Assembly: GCF_900205965.1 (NCBI RefSeq)
Contig: NZ_OAOF01000019.1
Span: forward strand, 1-64,000
Source of the DNA: Lacrimispora amygdalina
GTDB taxonomy: Bacteria > Bacillota > Clostridia > Lachnospirales > Lachnospiraceae
Length of the DNA stretch: 64,000 nucleotides
Direction of reading: 5' to 3'
The stretch's first letter is position 1. Every line of letters begins with the position of its first letter. Shown here piece after piece: positions 24,848-33,419 of the stretch. Below the pieces are notes generated by a model. The model was not told where the DNA came from, did not search any database, and saw only the letters and a list, made by a program, of their open reading frames with translations. The position numbers were made by a program, and so were the translations under genes.

Positions 24848-26536
24848 ATGAGTATAAGATTGAAACGGGAAGTTATGACTGCAGATGTTCTGATTATAGG
24901 AGGAGGGACAGCAGGTTGTTATGCGGCGCTGACTCTTTCAAGAAGATCGGATTTAAGGGTTATTATTGCCGAAAAAGCCGGGATCAGGCGCAGCGGCTGT
25001 CTTGCGGCAGGGGTAAATGCAATCAATGCCTATATTACTGATGGGCAGACCCCCAAAGACTATGTGGATTACGCGATGAAAGATGCGGCAGGCATTGCAA
25101 GAAAAGATCTTTTGTTTACGGCAGCCAGTAGATTCAATGAAGTGACAGCTGATTTAGAACGGCTGGGTCTTGTCATTCTAAAGGATGAATCGGGCAATTA
25201 CGTGACCAGAGGAAAACGCAACATTAAGATTAACGGAGAAAATATAAAGCCAATACTTGCAGACGCCGTATTGCAGGCATCCAATGTCACAGTATTGGAA
25301 CATGTTAATATAACGGATCTGCTGGCTGATAACAATGAAGTAAAGGGAGCCGTGGGCTTTCATATGGAAGAAAACACCGCTTATGAGATAAGGGCAGCTG
25401 CAGTCATTGTTTCCACCGGAGGAGCAGCCGGTCTTTATAAACCCAACAATCCTGGATTTTCCCGCCATAAGATGTGGTACCCCCCATTTAACACGGGAGC
25501 CGGTTATGCCATGGGAATGAAAGCTGGTGCAGAAATGACATCGTTTGAAATGCGTTTTATTGCTCTCCGCTGCAAAGACACCATTGCCCCCACCGGAACA
25601 ATTGCCCAGGGAGTCAGGGCAAAACAGATCAATTCCAGGGGTGAAATCTATGAAGATAAATACGGAATCACCACCAGTGAACGGGTATATGGAACCGTAA
25701 GGGAGAATCAGCTTGGCAATGGTCCCTGCTATCTACGTACCAAAGGAATTGACAAAGATACGGAGGAGGATTTACTGAAGGCATACTTAAATATGGCTCC
25801 CAGCCAGACTCTTAAATGGCTGCAAAATGACAGGACACCTGGAAAAGAGGATGTGGAAATAACGGGAACGGAGCCTTATATTGTCGGAGGCCATACTGCA
25901 AGCGGATACTGGATTAATACAAACAGAGAAACAACGCTTGGAGGTTTATATGCAGCAGGAGATGCAGCAGGGGGCTGTCCCCAGAAGTATGTGACCGGAG
26001 CCCTGGCAGAGGGGGAAATAGCTGCACTTGATATTATAGAAAAAGGCCGGAAGACTGAAATTTCGGATCAGGCTACACTTTTTGCAGATGAAAAAATCCG
26101 GGAGTATGAAAGTATTTTAAATGGTCCGGATGCTGCTTATACAGCAGAAGAACTGGAGGAGGCAATGCAGAAGGTGATGGATGAGTATGCAGGAGGCATT
26201 TCAGTCAATTATCAGTTTAATGAAAAGCAGTTAGAGATAGCTGCAGAAAAAATAAAGGAGATCACGAGTCTGACCAGATGTTTAAATGCCTCTGATATGC
26301 ATGAGCTGATGTTTGTCTATGAACTGAAGGAGCGCCTGATTGTATGCCGTTTTGTTATTGCCCATCTGGGATATCGAAAGGAAACCAGGTGGCATTCCTT
26401 CCAGGAGAATCTGGACTATCCCAGGCCGGATGAGGCCTACCATAAATTTGTTAATTCCACAATGAAAGACGGCAGGCTGATATTAAAGCTGCGGGAGATA
26501 GGAAAGGAGAACAGATATGAGCATACGGATTTCTAA
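24848..26536 (+). CDS. aprA: Adenylylsulfate reductase alpha subunit (AprA type)
   Basis: FAD-containing catalytic subunit of 562 residues that reduces APS to sulfite and AMP. It has the FAD fold DVLIIGGGTAGCYAALTLS, a second motif VIVSTGGAAGLYKPNNPG and the substrate-channel region FEMRFIALRCKDTIAPTGT. It ends by overlapping aprB by 20 bp. The locus (sulfate transporter plus ATP sulfurylase CysDN) points to assimilation rather than respiration. It is shorter than dissimilatory AprA proteins (about 620-660 residues). Confidence 0.92.
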   Translation: MSIRLKREVMTADVLIIGGGTAGCYAALTLSRRSDLRVIIAEKAGIRRSGCLAAGVNAINAYITDGQTPKDYVDYAMKDAAGIARKDLLFTAASRFNEVTADLERLGLVILKDESGNYVTRGKRNIKINGENIKPILADAVLQASNVTVLEHVNITDLLADNNEVKGAVGFHMEENTAYEIRAAAVIVSTGGAAGLYKPNNPGFSRHKMWYPPFNTGAGYAMGMKAGAEMTSFEMRFIALRCKDTIAPTGTIAQGVRAKQINSRGEIYEDKYGITTSERVYGTVRENQLGNGPCYLRTKGIDKDTEEDLLKAYLNMAPSQTLKWLQNDRTPGKEDVEITGTEPYIVGGHTASGYWINTNRETTLGGLYAAGDAAGGCPQKYVTGALAEGEIAALDIIEKGRKTEISDQATLFADEKIREYESILNGPDAAYTAEELEEAMQKVMDEYAGGISVNYQFNEKQLEIAAEKIKEITSLTRCLNASDMHELMFVYELKERLIVCRFVIAHLGYRKETRWHSFQENLDYPRPDEAYHKFVNSTMKDGRLILKLREIGKENRYEHTDF

Positions 26537-26828
26537 AGAGTCATGCGTGGGCTGTCTTGCCTGCACCCGTGTCTGTCCGGGCAGTCTCATAAAGGAAAAA
26601 GACGGCAAAGCATTTATTAAATATCCCAGGGACTGCTGGGGCTGCGCCTCCTGCGTGAAGGAGTGCCGGTTCGGAGCCATTGATTTTTATCTGGGAGCTG
26701 ATCTGGGAGGAAATGGAACTGTGATGAACGTGTTGGAGAAGGGAGACCTCCTTCTCTGGAAAATCATAAGACCTGAGGGAACCGAACGCATCATTGAAGT
26801 GGACGGTAAAAATTCGAATAAGTATTAG
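26517..26828 (+). CDS. aprB: APS reductase beta subunit (AprB type), 2[4Fe-4S] ferredoxin
   Basis: Electron-transfer subunit of 103 residues with two Fe-S motifs, CVGCLACTRVCP and CWGCASCVKECRFG. The C-terminal tail is short (about 45 residues) compared with dissimilatory AprB, as in AprBA of assimilatory clostridial loci. The start overlaps the end of aprA, indicating coupling. It passes electrons to the AprA flavin. Confidence 0.92.
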   Translation: MSIRISKESCVGCLACTRVCPGSLIKEKDGKAFIKYPRDCWGCASCVKECRFGAIDFYLGADLGGNGTVMNVLEKGDLLLWKIIRPEGTERIIEVDGKNSNKY

Positions 26829-26841
26829 AGGAGAAATTATT

Positions 26842-27744
26842 ATGAGCAGATTATCCCATCTTGATGAATTGGAAGCAGAAGCAATTTATATTATCAGAGA
26901 AGTAGCCGCCCAGTGTGAGAAGCCGGTTATGCTTTATTCAATCGGAAAGGACAGTTCCGTCATGCTTCATCTGGCGTTAAAGGCATTCTATCCGGAGAAG
27001 CCGCCTTTCCCATTTCTCCATGTCAACACCACATGGAAGTTTAGAGAAATGATTGAATTCCGGGACAGGACAGCAAAGGAGCTGGGGATTGAGCTGTTGG
27101 AATACATCAATGAAGATGGTGTTGCACGGGGGATCAATCCATTTGACCACGGTTCTTCCTATACTGACATCATGAAGACCCAGGCATTAAAGCAGGCGCT
27201 TAATAAATATGGCTTTACAGCAGCTTTTGGAGGCGGAAGAAGAGACGAGGAAAAAAGCAGGGCCAAAGAGCGGATCTTTTCCTTTCGCAATGCCTCCCAC
27301 GCCTGGGACCCCAAGAATCAGAGACCGGAGATGTGGAAGCTTTATAATACAGAGATTTATAAAGGAGAGAGCATACGTGTATTCCCTATTTCCAACTGGA
27401 CGGAAAAAGACATCTGGCAGTACATAAAACAGGAAAATATTCCCATTGTTCCATTGTATTTTGCAGCGGAGAGACCAGTTGTTTACCGGGATCACGATAT
27501 TATCATGGTGGATGATGACCGGATGCGGCTAAGTCCCGGAGAGGTTCCCCAGCTTAAAAAGGTTCGTTTCCGTACACTGGGCTGTTATCCTCTTTCCGGT
27601 GGAGTTCTTTCGGAAGCAGTTACCATTGATCAGATTATTGAAGAGACTCTAAGCTCCGTAGAATCAGAACGGACCAGCCGGGTGATTGACAAAGACGGCG
27701 GAGCCGCCAGTATGGAAAAGAGAAAGAGGGAGGGCTATTTCTAA
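26842..27744 (+). CDS. cysD: Sulfate adenylyltransferase subunit 2 (CysD)
   Basis: ATP sulfurylase catalytic subunit of 300 residues, making APS from ATP and sulfate. It has the PP-loop SIGKDSSVM, HVNTTWKFREMIEFRD and FGGGRRDEEKSRAKER. The ATG at 26842 has GAGGAG 8 nt upstream, so the open frame before it is not translated as part of the protein. Its stop overlaps the start of cysN. Confidence 0.95.
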   Translation: MSRLSHLDELEAEAIYIIREVAAQCEKPVMLYSIGKDSSVMLHLALKAFYPEKPPFPFLHVNTTWKFREMIEFRDRTAKELGIELLEYINEDGVARGINPFDHGSSYTDIMKTQALKQALNKYGFTAAFGGGRRDEEKSRAKERIFSFRNASHAWDPKNQRPEMWKLYNTEIYKGESIRVFPISNWTEKDIWQYIKQENIPIVPLYFAAERPVVYRDHDIIMVDDDRMRLSPGEVPQLKKVRFRTLGCYPLSGGVLSEAVTIDQIIEETLSSVESERTSRVIDKDGGAASMEKRKREGYF

Positions 27745-29432
27745 TGAACGGATTGCTGAAATTTATTACATGCGGAAGTGTGGATGATGGAAAATCAACT
27801 CTGATCGGGCATATACTTTACGACTCCAAACTGCTGTATGCAGATCAGGAAAAGGCACTGCTGCTTGACAGTAAGGTAGGGTCCAGGGGCGGTGAGATCG
27901 ATTATTCCCTGCTTTTAGACGGACTGATGGCGGAACGGGAGCAGGGGATTACCATCGATGTGGCATACCGTTACTTCACAACGGAGAGAAGGAGCTTTAT
28001 CGTGGCGGATACGCCGGGACATGAGGAATATACAAGAAATATGGCGGTAGGAGCTTCCTTTGCCCAGTTAGCAGTCATTCTTGTGGATGCAAAGCAGGGT
28101 GTTCTGGTACAGACGAGGCGTCATTTAAGGATCTGTTCCCTCATGGGAATCCGTCATTTTATCTTCGCAGTCAACAAGATGGATCTGGCAGAATACAGTC
28201 AGGAGCGGTTTGAAGAGATCAGTAAGAGTATTGCAGCTTTGACCGAGGAATTGTCCTTAAGACATGTAACCATAATTCCGGTCAGTGCCACGCAGGGGGA
28301 TAATGTAACTGTAAAATCGGAACATATGCCATGGTATCAGGGCGAGACGCTCCTTGCCAGTCTGGAGCAGACGGAAGTGACTGAGGAGGATGGAAATGGT
28401 TTTTATATGCCTGTTCAGAGAGTATGCCGTCCTGACCATGAATTTCGGGGATTTCAGGGTCAGGTGGAATCAGGAATCGTCTCAGCCGGACAAATCCTTA
28501 CAATACTCCCCGGAAATGAGACAGCAAAGGTAAAGAGCATTCTGGTGGGAGACCGGTTATCTGACCAGGCAGCTGCAGGCCAGGCGGTTACCATACAGCT
28601 TGACAGAGAGGTGGATGTGAGCCGGGGAAGCGTTCTGACGGTTCAGGATCAGCTGCCGGTAAGCAAAGAGGTGAAAGCTTCCATTCTGTGGATGGATGAA
28701 GCACCGCTTAAGGAAGGCAATGACTATCTTCTGAAGCTTGGAACAAGAATGCTTCCTGCCGTGGTGAAGCGCATTGATTACCGGGTGGATATAAACACAG
28801 GTGAACATTTGCCTGCTCAGGAGATCGGTAAGAATGAGATTGCCTCCTGTATGATTGAATTTTCCCAAAGAATTCCGGTTGATGAATTTAAAAGGAATAA
28901 AACCCTTGGTGAACTGATTTTAATAGACAGAGTCAGCCATATGACATCAGCCTGCGGCGTGGTAGAGCATGTTGAGAGCGGAGAAGAAAAACCATACTTT
29001 GAAAACCATGGGCTGCGGGCAGGTGGATATATTTTTGAAGAGTTCTATTTTAATCTGGAAAATGCCTTCCTTTCCAGACAGAAGACAAAGGAGACCACGT
29101 ACCACCAGGGTGATCTCGTACCTGTTTCGGGAGACAGTTTCCAATATCCAGACTTTTTTGATATAATATCTTTGGATGACTCTGTGGCGGTTCTGGTACG
29201 GAACCGGACAATACAGGATATCATAAGTCTTGATGATTATGGCTATACAGGATTGCCGATTCTGGATGAGAGAGGCTTTGCATTAAAAATCGGTTCCAGT
29301 GAAGATCTGTTAAACTGCCTGACTGAATATAAAAATCTGACTTCTGAAAATAAAATTGCTTTCCATAATAAATGGTCAAAATTCGAAACATACAGACGGA
29401 TTGTCTGCAATGAAAATTTCTGGATTATATAA
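27744..29432 (+). CDS. cysN: Sulfate adenylyltransferase subunit 1 (CysN) with unusual C-terminal extension
   Basis: GTPase subunit that drives APS synthesis, 562 residues. G1 GSVDDGKSTL (11-20), G3 DTPGHEEY and G4 NKMD are present, followed by EF-Tu-like beta-barrels to about residue 415. The remaining 147 residues are extra. They have no P-loop and so are not the APS kinase (CysC) found in CysNC fusions. They start near FENHGLRAGGYIFEEFYF and end KFETYRRIVCNENFWII, and I do not recognise the fold. The extension lacks Cys clusters. It is last in the sulfate operon. Confidence 0.92.
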   Translation: MNGLLKFITCGSVDDGKSTLIGHILYDSKLLYADQEKALLLDSKVGSRGGEIDYSLLLDGLMAEREQGITIDVAYRYFTTERRSFIVADTPGHEEYTRNMAVGASFAQLAVILVDAKQGVLVQTRRHLRICSLMGIRHFIFAVNKMDLAEYSQERFEEISKSIAALTEELSLRHVTIIPVSATQGDNVTVKSEHMPWYQGETLLASLEQTEVTEEDGNGFYMPVQRVCRPDHEFRGFQGQVESGIVSAGQILTILPGNETAKVKSILVGDRLSDQAAAGQAVTIQLDREVDVSRGSVLTVQDQLPVSKEVKASILWMDEAPLKEGNDYLLKLGTRMLPAVVKRIDYRVDINTGEHLPAQEIGKNEIASCMIEFSQRIPVDEFKRNKTLGELILIDRVSHMTSACGVVEHVESGEEKPYFENHGLRAGGYIFEEFYFNLENAFLSRQKTKETTYHQGDLVPVSGDSFQYPDFFDIISLDDSVAVLVRNRTIQDIISLDDYGYTGLPILDERGFALKIGSSEDLLNCLTEYKNLTSENKIAFHNKWSKFETYRRIVCNENFWII

Positions 29433-29444
29433 GTCTATAAACAA

Positions 29445-29492
29445 TAGCTGTTTTCCGCCTTGATTTTGGGAGGGAAGCAGCTTTTTTCACTG
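29445..29492 (+). terminator. Terminator of the sulfate operon
   Basis: AGCTG plus TTTTCC pairs with GGGAAGCAGCT and is followed by TTTTTT, closing the operon that began at sbp. Confidence 0.8.
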
Positions 29493-29511
29493 CAGTTATA
29501 TGTCTATGGGA

Positions 29512-29540
29512 TTGTGATGATTCTAAAAACACGTTATAAT
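29512..29540 (+). promoter_or_regulatory. Promoter of the GNAT gene at 29571
   Basis: TTGTGA (29512-29517), a 17-nt spacer and a perfect TATAAT (29535-29540). Confidence 0.8.
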
Positions 29541-29570
29541 AATCACAGCTGTTAAAAGGAGGTGCAAGGA

Positions 29571-30059
29571 ATGAAAAACAGAGAACTGACACTTCGTCCC
29601 TTCAATGATGCAGATATTAATTTGATGACCGTATGGCTAAAAAAAGACTATATTATAAATTGGTATCATGATGCAGACGAGTGGCTTGCTGAAATCAGCC
29701 AACGCAATGAAACGTATTGCTGGATACATCACTTTATCGTCATGGATTTCAAAACCCCAATTGGTTTTTGCCAGTATTACGACTGCTATGATGCAGGGGA
29801 CTTAGAGAATTGGTATCATGTAACTATATCTGGAGATACGTTCTCGATTGATTATTTAATTGGTAATGAAGCGTATCTGAACAAAGGGTACGGGAAAGAA
29901 ATCGTCAGGCTACTGACCAATACTATTCAAACAGAGGAAAATGCCAGACAGATTATTGTGAAACCGGAAAAAGAAAATCATGCTTCCAACCATGTGCTGA
30001 TGTGGAATGGCTATATATTTGATGAGAAACAGAAATTTTACAGAAAGTTATTAAAGTAA
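29571..30059 (+). CDS. GNAT acetyltransferase, AAC(6')-like
   Basis: N-acetyltransferase of 162 residues, beginning MKNRELTLRPFNDADINLM. It has KTPIGFCQYYDCYD and the acetyl-CoA loop YLNKGYGKEIVRLL, and ends MWNGYIFDEKQKFYRK. This layout recalls the AacA4/AAC(6') group, so aminoglycoside acetylation is possible but unproven. The ATG at 29571 has AAAGGAGGTG 6 nt upstream; a GTG at 29562 lies inside that site. Confidence 0.85.
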   Translation: MKNRELTLRPFNDADINLMTVWLKKDYIINWYHDADEWLAEISQRNETYCWIHHFIVMDFKTPIGFCQYYDCYDAGDLENWYHVTISGDTFSIDYLIGNEAYLNKGYGKEIVRLLTNTIQTEENARQIIVKPEKENHASNHVLMWNGYIFDEKQKFYRKLLK

Positions 30060-30119
30060 TTCTGATAAGAGTTAAATCATATTATTTCTATAGTTTTATT
30101 GGTAAATATGCATAAAAAT

Positions 30120-30144
30120 GTCGCAGTATACTTGATACTGCGTA
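30120..30144 (+). repeat. Left copy of a 25-bp inverted repeat
   Basis: Exact reverse complement of 30450-30474. The repeat is itself palindromic: CGCAGTAT, a 5-nt centre, ATACTGCG. Such sites suit either a MITE end or a dimeric protein operator. Confidence 0.9.
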
Positions 30145-30390
30145 GTGAAAAATGTATAAAAAATTAGTATATTTAGATGATACAACACTTCTAATTAATT
30201 GTCAAATATTAGTATAATATGTAGAATTATGTATATTCAATCAAAAGAATCAAGTTGTTTTAATATGTGAAGATTGATTTACTTAAACAATCTTAATTAA
30301 CCGTCAAAAACTGCGTCACTGAAAATCTGTTGATGGTATATTCAGTATATGAACACACCTGCTATATTAAAAAGATATGAATCCATAAAA

Positions 30391-30442
30391 CGTCATTTCC
30401 ATCGTCTTTTATATAAAAAAGTATGGAAATGGCGGTTTTTTT
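30391..30442 (+). terminator. Intrinsic terminator inside the repeat-bounded segment
   Basis: CGTCATTTCCAT (30391-30402) pairs with ATGGAAATGGCG (30423-30434) with one G-T pair, followed by seven T residues at 30436-30442. No gene ends here, so it terminates an unknown transcript, perhaps a small RNA or an attenuated leader. Confidence 0.75.
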
Positions 30443-30449
30443 CTTGCTT

Positions 30450-30474
30450 TACGCAGTATCAAGTATACTGCGAC
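30450..30474 (-). repeat. Right copy of the 25-bp inverted repeat
   Basis: Exact reverse complement of 30120-30144. The bounded segment is 355 bp long. A degenerate third copy begins CGCAGTATA at 30518. Confidence 0.9.
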
Positions 30475-30572
30475 TAATATTGGCGTGAATAATATACAAA
30501 CCCCTGCAGCCCCATTTCGCAGTATAAGATTCCTGCACGCCCAGCAATATGTTGACTAAAAAGGAGAAAACT

Positions 30573-32627
30573 ATGACGAAGCATACTACAGAAAAAAACG
30601 TGAAGAGGTTTCACAAATTCGGTTTAAAAAGTCTTCTGACTAAAATACTTTTTTTCGTCGGAATCCCTGTTATTGTGTCTTTTTGTATTGTAGGAACGGT
30701 CATTTTGTTTCTGGTTAAAACCAGTGTGGAAGATTTGACAAAAAAAGAACTGATTGCGAGATCACAGGTTGCAGCGGAGGAGATGAAAGGCTACTTTAAT
30801 CAATATAAAAACAAAGCAGGTCAGCTGGCCCAGTCCGTTGCACTTGAGAAATTCTTTCTGGATTTAAAGCCTGGAACAGTTATTTCTGAGGAATCAGGAT
30901 TTGAAGATATCAAACAAACCATGGTCAAATCCTATGAAAAAGATAAAGATTCCATCGTGGCATTTTGGATTGCAGATATAGATTCCAGCCAGCTGGCCCA
31001 GTCTGACGGGTTTGTTTCTGATAACACCTATCATGTCACAAAACGTCCCTGGTACCAGCTTTTAGTGGATTCGGGGAGTACAATTATGACTGAGCCTTTT
31101 GAGGATTTTGCCACAAAGGCACAGATTGTAAGTATCATATCACCTGTTTATGGAACGGATGGAAAAGAAATCATTGGTGCGGTAGGAATTGATTTTTCTC
31201 TCGATGGACTGGTAAACACCATTGGTTCCTATGAGCTTGGGGAGACTGGATTTTACATACTTACATCAAAAGAAGGACAGGTAATCTACCATCCGGACAA
31301 GGCTATGGTGAACAAAAAAATTGCTGATCTGGATATGTCCCAGAATATGAAAGAAGCACTTGCTTCTTCATCGGAAGGGTTCCTTTCGTTTACCTCGGAA
31401 AAATCGGGGACGGAAGGGTATGTACGAAAAGTGGGAGATACAGGCTGGACAGTAGCCGCGGGACTTCCGGTAAAGGAGTTTTATGAAGGATACCGGGCAA
31501 TCACGGCATCGATGATTGCGGTATTTGCTGCTGCTGTTCTGGTGGTGGTAATTATGATTCTTGTGATATCCAGAATGATAGTTGCACCAATCAGGAAGCT
31601 GACCCGGACAGCTGATTTAATCGCTGACGGCAGACTGGATATATCAGCTGAGGTAAGTTCCGGCGATGAAACAGGGCAGATGGCTCTTGCATTAAACCGA
31701 ACTGTGGTACAGCTAAACCGGTATATCGGATATATCCGTGAGATCACCCAGGTGCTTGAGGTTATGGCAGAAGGGAATATGCAGATAGAGCTTCATCAGG
31801 ATTATAAAGGAGAATTTGCCCCTGTAAAAGACGCGCTTTTAACCATCTCCAGGTCTTTGAACAGGACTTTAAAACTGATTCAGGCCAGTGCTGATGAGGT
31901 AGGAACCGGTGCGGACCAGGTATCTCAGGGAGCTCAGACCCTGGCCTCAGGTTCCGCACAGCAGGCAGCGACTATTGAAGAATTAACGGCTGCAATTGAA
32001 TCAATGTCTGAACAGGCTGATCAAAATTTAGAGCAGGTGAAGAAAGCAGCCGTATCCGTTCAGGAATCATCACAGGGACTTTCAAAAAGCAATGAATTTA
32101 TGGAACAGCTAAGATCAGCAATGAAAGATATCAGCAGCTCCTCCGATAAGATTAACAGCATAACAAAGGTGATTGAAGACATCGCTTTCCAGACCAATAT
32201 TCTCGCCTTAAATGCCGCAGTGGAGGCCGCAAGGGCGGGAGAAGCAGGAAAGGGATTTGCAGTGGTCGCCGATGAAGTCCGCAGTCTGGCTGAAAAATCG
32301 GCCCAGGCAGCAGGACAGACTGCAGCAATTATTGTTCATTCAGCAGATACCGTTTCCAGAGGAGAAAAACTGGTTGGTGTTACATCTGAGACATTAAATG
32401 AGGTAGCAGTTAACTCTGGTTTTGTGGAACAGGTTATTGGAGAGATAGAAGCAGCCTCTCAATCACAGGCAGAAGCAGCAAAACAGATGTCTCTGGGACT
32501 CAGTCAGGTATCTGCAGTGGTACAGTCCAATGCAGCGACTGCAGAGGAAAGCTCCGCTTCCAGCGAAGAGCTGGCCGCACAGGCGCAGACTCTTCAGGAT
32601 GAGGCAGGAAGATTTAAACTCAGCTGA
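30573..32627 (+). CDS. Methyl-accepting chemotaxis protein with Cache-type sensor
   Basis: Transmembrane chemoreceptor of 684 residues. TM1 is near residues 20-45, followed by an extracytoplasmic double-Cache-like sensor (about 45-300) with VTKRPWYQLLVDSG and GAVGIDFSLDGL. TM2 is near 310-335, then a HAMP domain and the signalling domain with hairpin tip IAFQTNILALNAAVEAARAG and RSLAEKSAQAA. The ATG at 30573 has AAGGAG 6 nt upstream. The ligand is unknown; Cache receptors commonly bind amino or organic acids. Confidence 0.92.
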   Translation: MTKHTTEKNVKRFHKFGLKSLLTKILFFVGIPVIVSFCIVGTVILFLVKTSVEDLTKKELIARSQVAAEEMKGYFNQYKNKAGQLAQSVALEKFFLDLKPGTVISEESGFEDIKQTMVKSYEKDKDSIVAFWIADIDSSQLAQSDGFVSDNTYHVTKRPWYQLLVDSGSTIMTEPFEDFATKAQIVSIISPVYGTDGKEIIGAVGIDFSLDGLVNTIGSYELGETGFYILTSKEGQVIYHPDKAMVNKKIADLDMSQNMKEALASSSEGFLSFTSEKSGTEGYVRKVGDTGWTVAAGLPVKEFYEGYRAITASMIAVFAAAVLVVVIMILVISRMIVAPIRKLTRTADLIADGRLDISAEVSSGDETGQMALALNRTVVQLNRYIGYIREITQVLEVMAEGNMQIELHQDYKGEFAPVKDALLTISRSLNRTLKLIQASADEVGTGADQVSQGAQTLASGSAQQAATIEELTAAIESMSEQADQNLEQVKKAAVSVQESSQGLSKSNEFMEQLRSAMKDISSSSDKINSITKVIEDIAFQTNILALNAAVEAARAGEAGKGFAVVADEVRSLAEKSAQAAGQTAAIIVHSADTVSRGEKLVGVTSETLNEVAVNSGFVEQVIGEIEAASQSQAEAAKQMSLGLSQVSAVVQSNAATAEESSASSEELAAQAQTLQDEAGRFKLS

Positions 32628-32659
32628 TATGAAAAAATTATCAATAAACTGTTTTAGTG

Positions 32660-32712
32660 TTGACGCCCTGCATTTTTTGTAAGATAATAACATTGTTATA
32701 TAACAGTGTTAT
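32660..32712 (+). promoter_or_regulatory. tetR-ABC promoter with tandem palindromic operators
   Basis: TTGACG (32660-32665), a 17-nt spacer and GATAAT (32683-32688). Two adjoining 13-bp palindromes ATAACAnTGTTAT lie at 32687-32699 and 32700-32712. They overlap the -10 and transcription start, ideal for autorepression by the TetR protein. Confidence 0.8.
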
Positions 32713-32724
32713 AAAGGAGCTTAA

Positions 32725-33342
32725 ATGGGTACTCAGGGAAATGATACACGTCTCGCTATCCTGGAAGCGGGAAAACAGGAGTTTTTAAAATACGGATATG
32801 AAGGGGCTTCATTAAGGCGGATTGCCAGAGATGCGTGTGTCACAACAGGGGCGATTTACGGGTATTTTCCAGGCAAGGAGGCGCTTTTTGAGGAACTGAC
32901 CGGAGATGCTGCAGACGGGCTGATGGAAGGTTACAGAAAAATGCATGTGGATTTTGCCGCTCTGCCTCCCGAAAAACAGGCAGCAGCCCTTGATGTGATT
33001 TCAGACGAAAACATTCCATGGATGGTGGATTATGTTTACGACCGGTTTGATTTATTTAAACTGATTTTTTGTAAAAGCAGCAAAGAATACTGTGACAGCT
33101 ACTTAAGCCAGCTGACTGAAATTGAAGAAGCCTCGACCTGGGAATTTGTTAAGGCGATGAAGGAATTGGGGCATGAGGTCATGGATATTGACAGCACCAT
33201 CATTCATATTTTGTCCAGGTCATTTTTTCAGCAGCTCTGGGAGTTTGTAGCACATGACGTTCCCAGACAAAAGGCCCTGTCTTACGGGCTGGTACTTGGA
33301 ACATTCCAGCATGCGGGCTGGAAAAAGATTATGGGGCTTTAA
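32725..33342 (+). CDS. TetR-family repressor
   Basis: Regulator of 205 residues. The N-terminal helix-turn-helix (about 10-55) has ASLRRIARDACVTTGAIYGYF. The C-terminal effector domain is unassigned. AAGGAG precedes the ATG. It is followed by two ABC half-transporters, which are its likely targets together with its own tandem operator. A hairpin ATGGGGC/GCCCCAT overlaps its stop (33330-33351) and may weakly terminate. Confidence 0.9.
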   Translation: MGTQGNDTRLAILEAGKQEFLKYGYEGASLRRIARDACVTTGAIYGYFPGKEALFEELTGDAADGLMEGYRKMHVDFAALPPEKQAAALDVISDENIPWMVDYVYDRFDLFKLIFCKSSKEYCDSYLSQLTEIEEASTWEFVKAMKELGHEVMDIDSTIIHILSRSFFQQLWEFVAHDVPRQKALSYGLVLGTFQHAGWKKIMGL

Positions 33343-33419
33343 TGCCCCATATTATTTTAATCTTAGATTAGTCACAACTAACTAATGGCTGATCAACATA
33401 TGCCAGAGGAGGAAAAAAG

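Larger units (their letters stand above)
30060..30572. other. Gene-free AT-rich stretch with repeat pair and hairpins
   Basis: About 0.5 kb without a credible gene. It holds a 25-bp inverted repeat pair, a third partial copy, an AAGATTG/CAATCTT hairpin (30270-30294), ACTGAA/TTCAGT arms (about 30318-30346), and an intrinsic terminator at 30391-30442. I tested for a c-di-GMP riboswitch before the chemoreceptor gene and saw no GEMM core. A TATAAT at 30213-30218 lacks a good -35. Confidence 0.6.

Noticed and set aside
30120..30474. Insertion sequence
   Set aside because: No transposase frame between the repeats and no clear target-site duplication; at most a MITE-like element.
30240..30548. c-di-GMP riboswitch before the chemoreceptor gene
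   Set aside because: No GEMM-I or GEMM-II core sequence could be found; only generic hairpins and a terminator are present.
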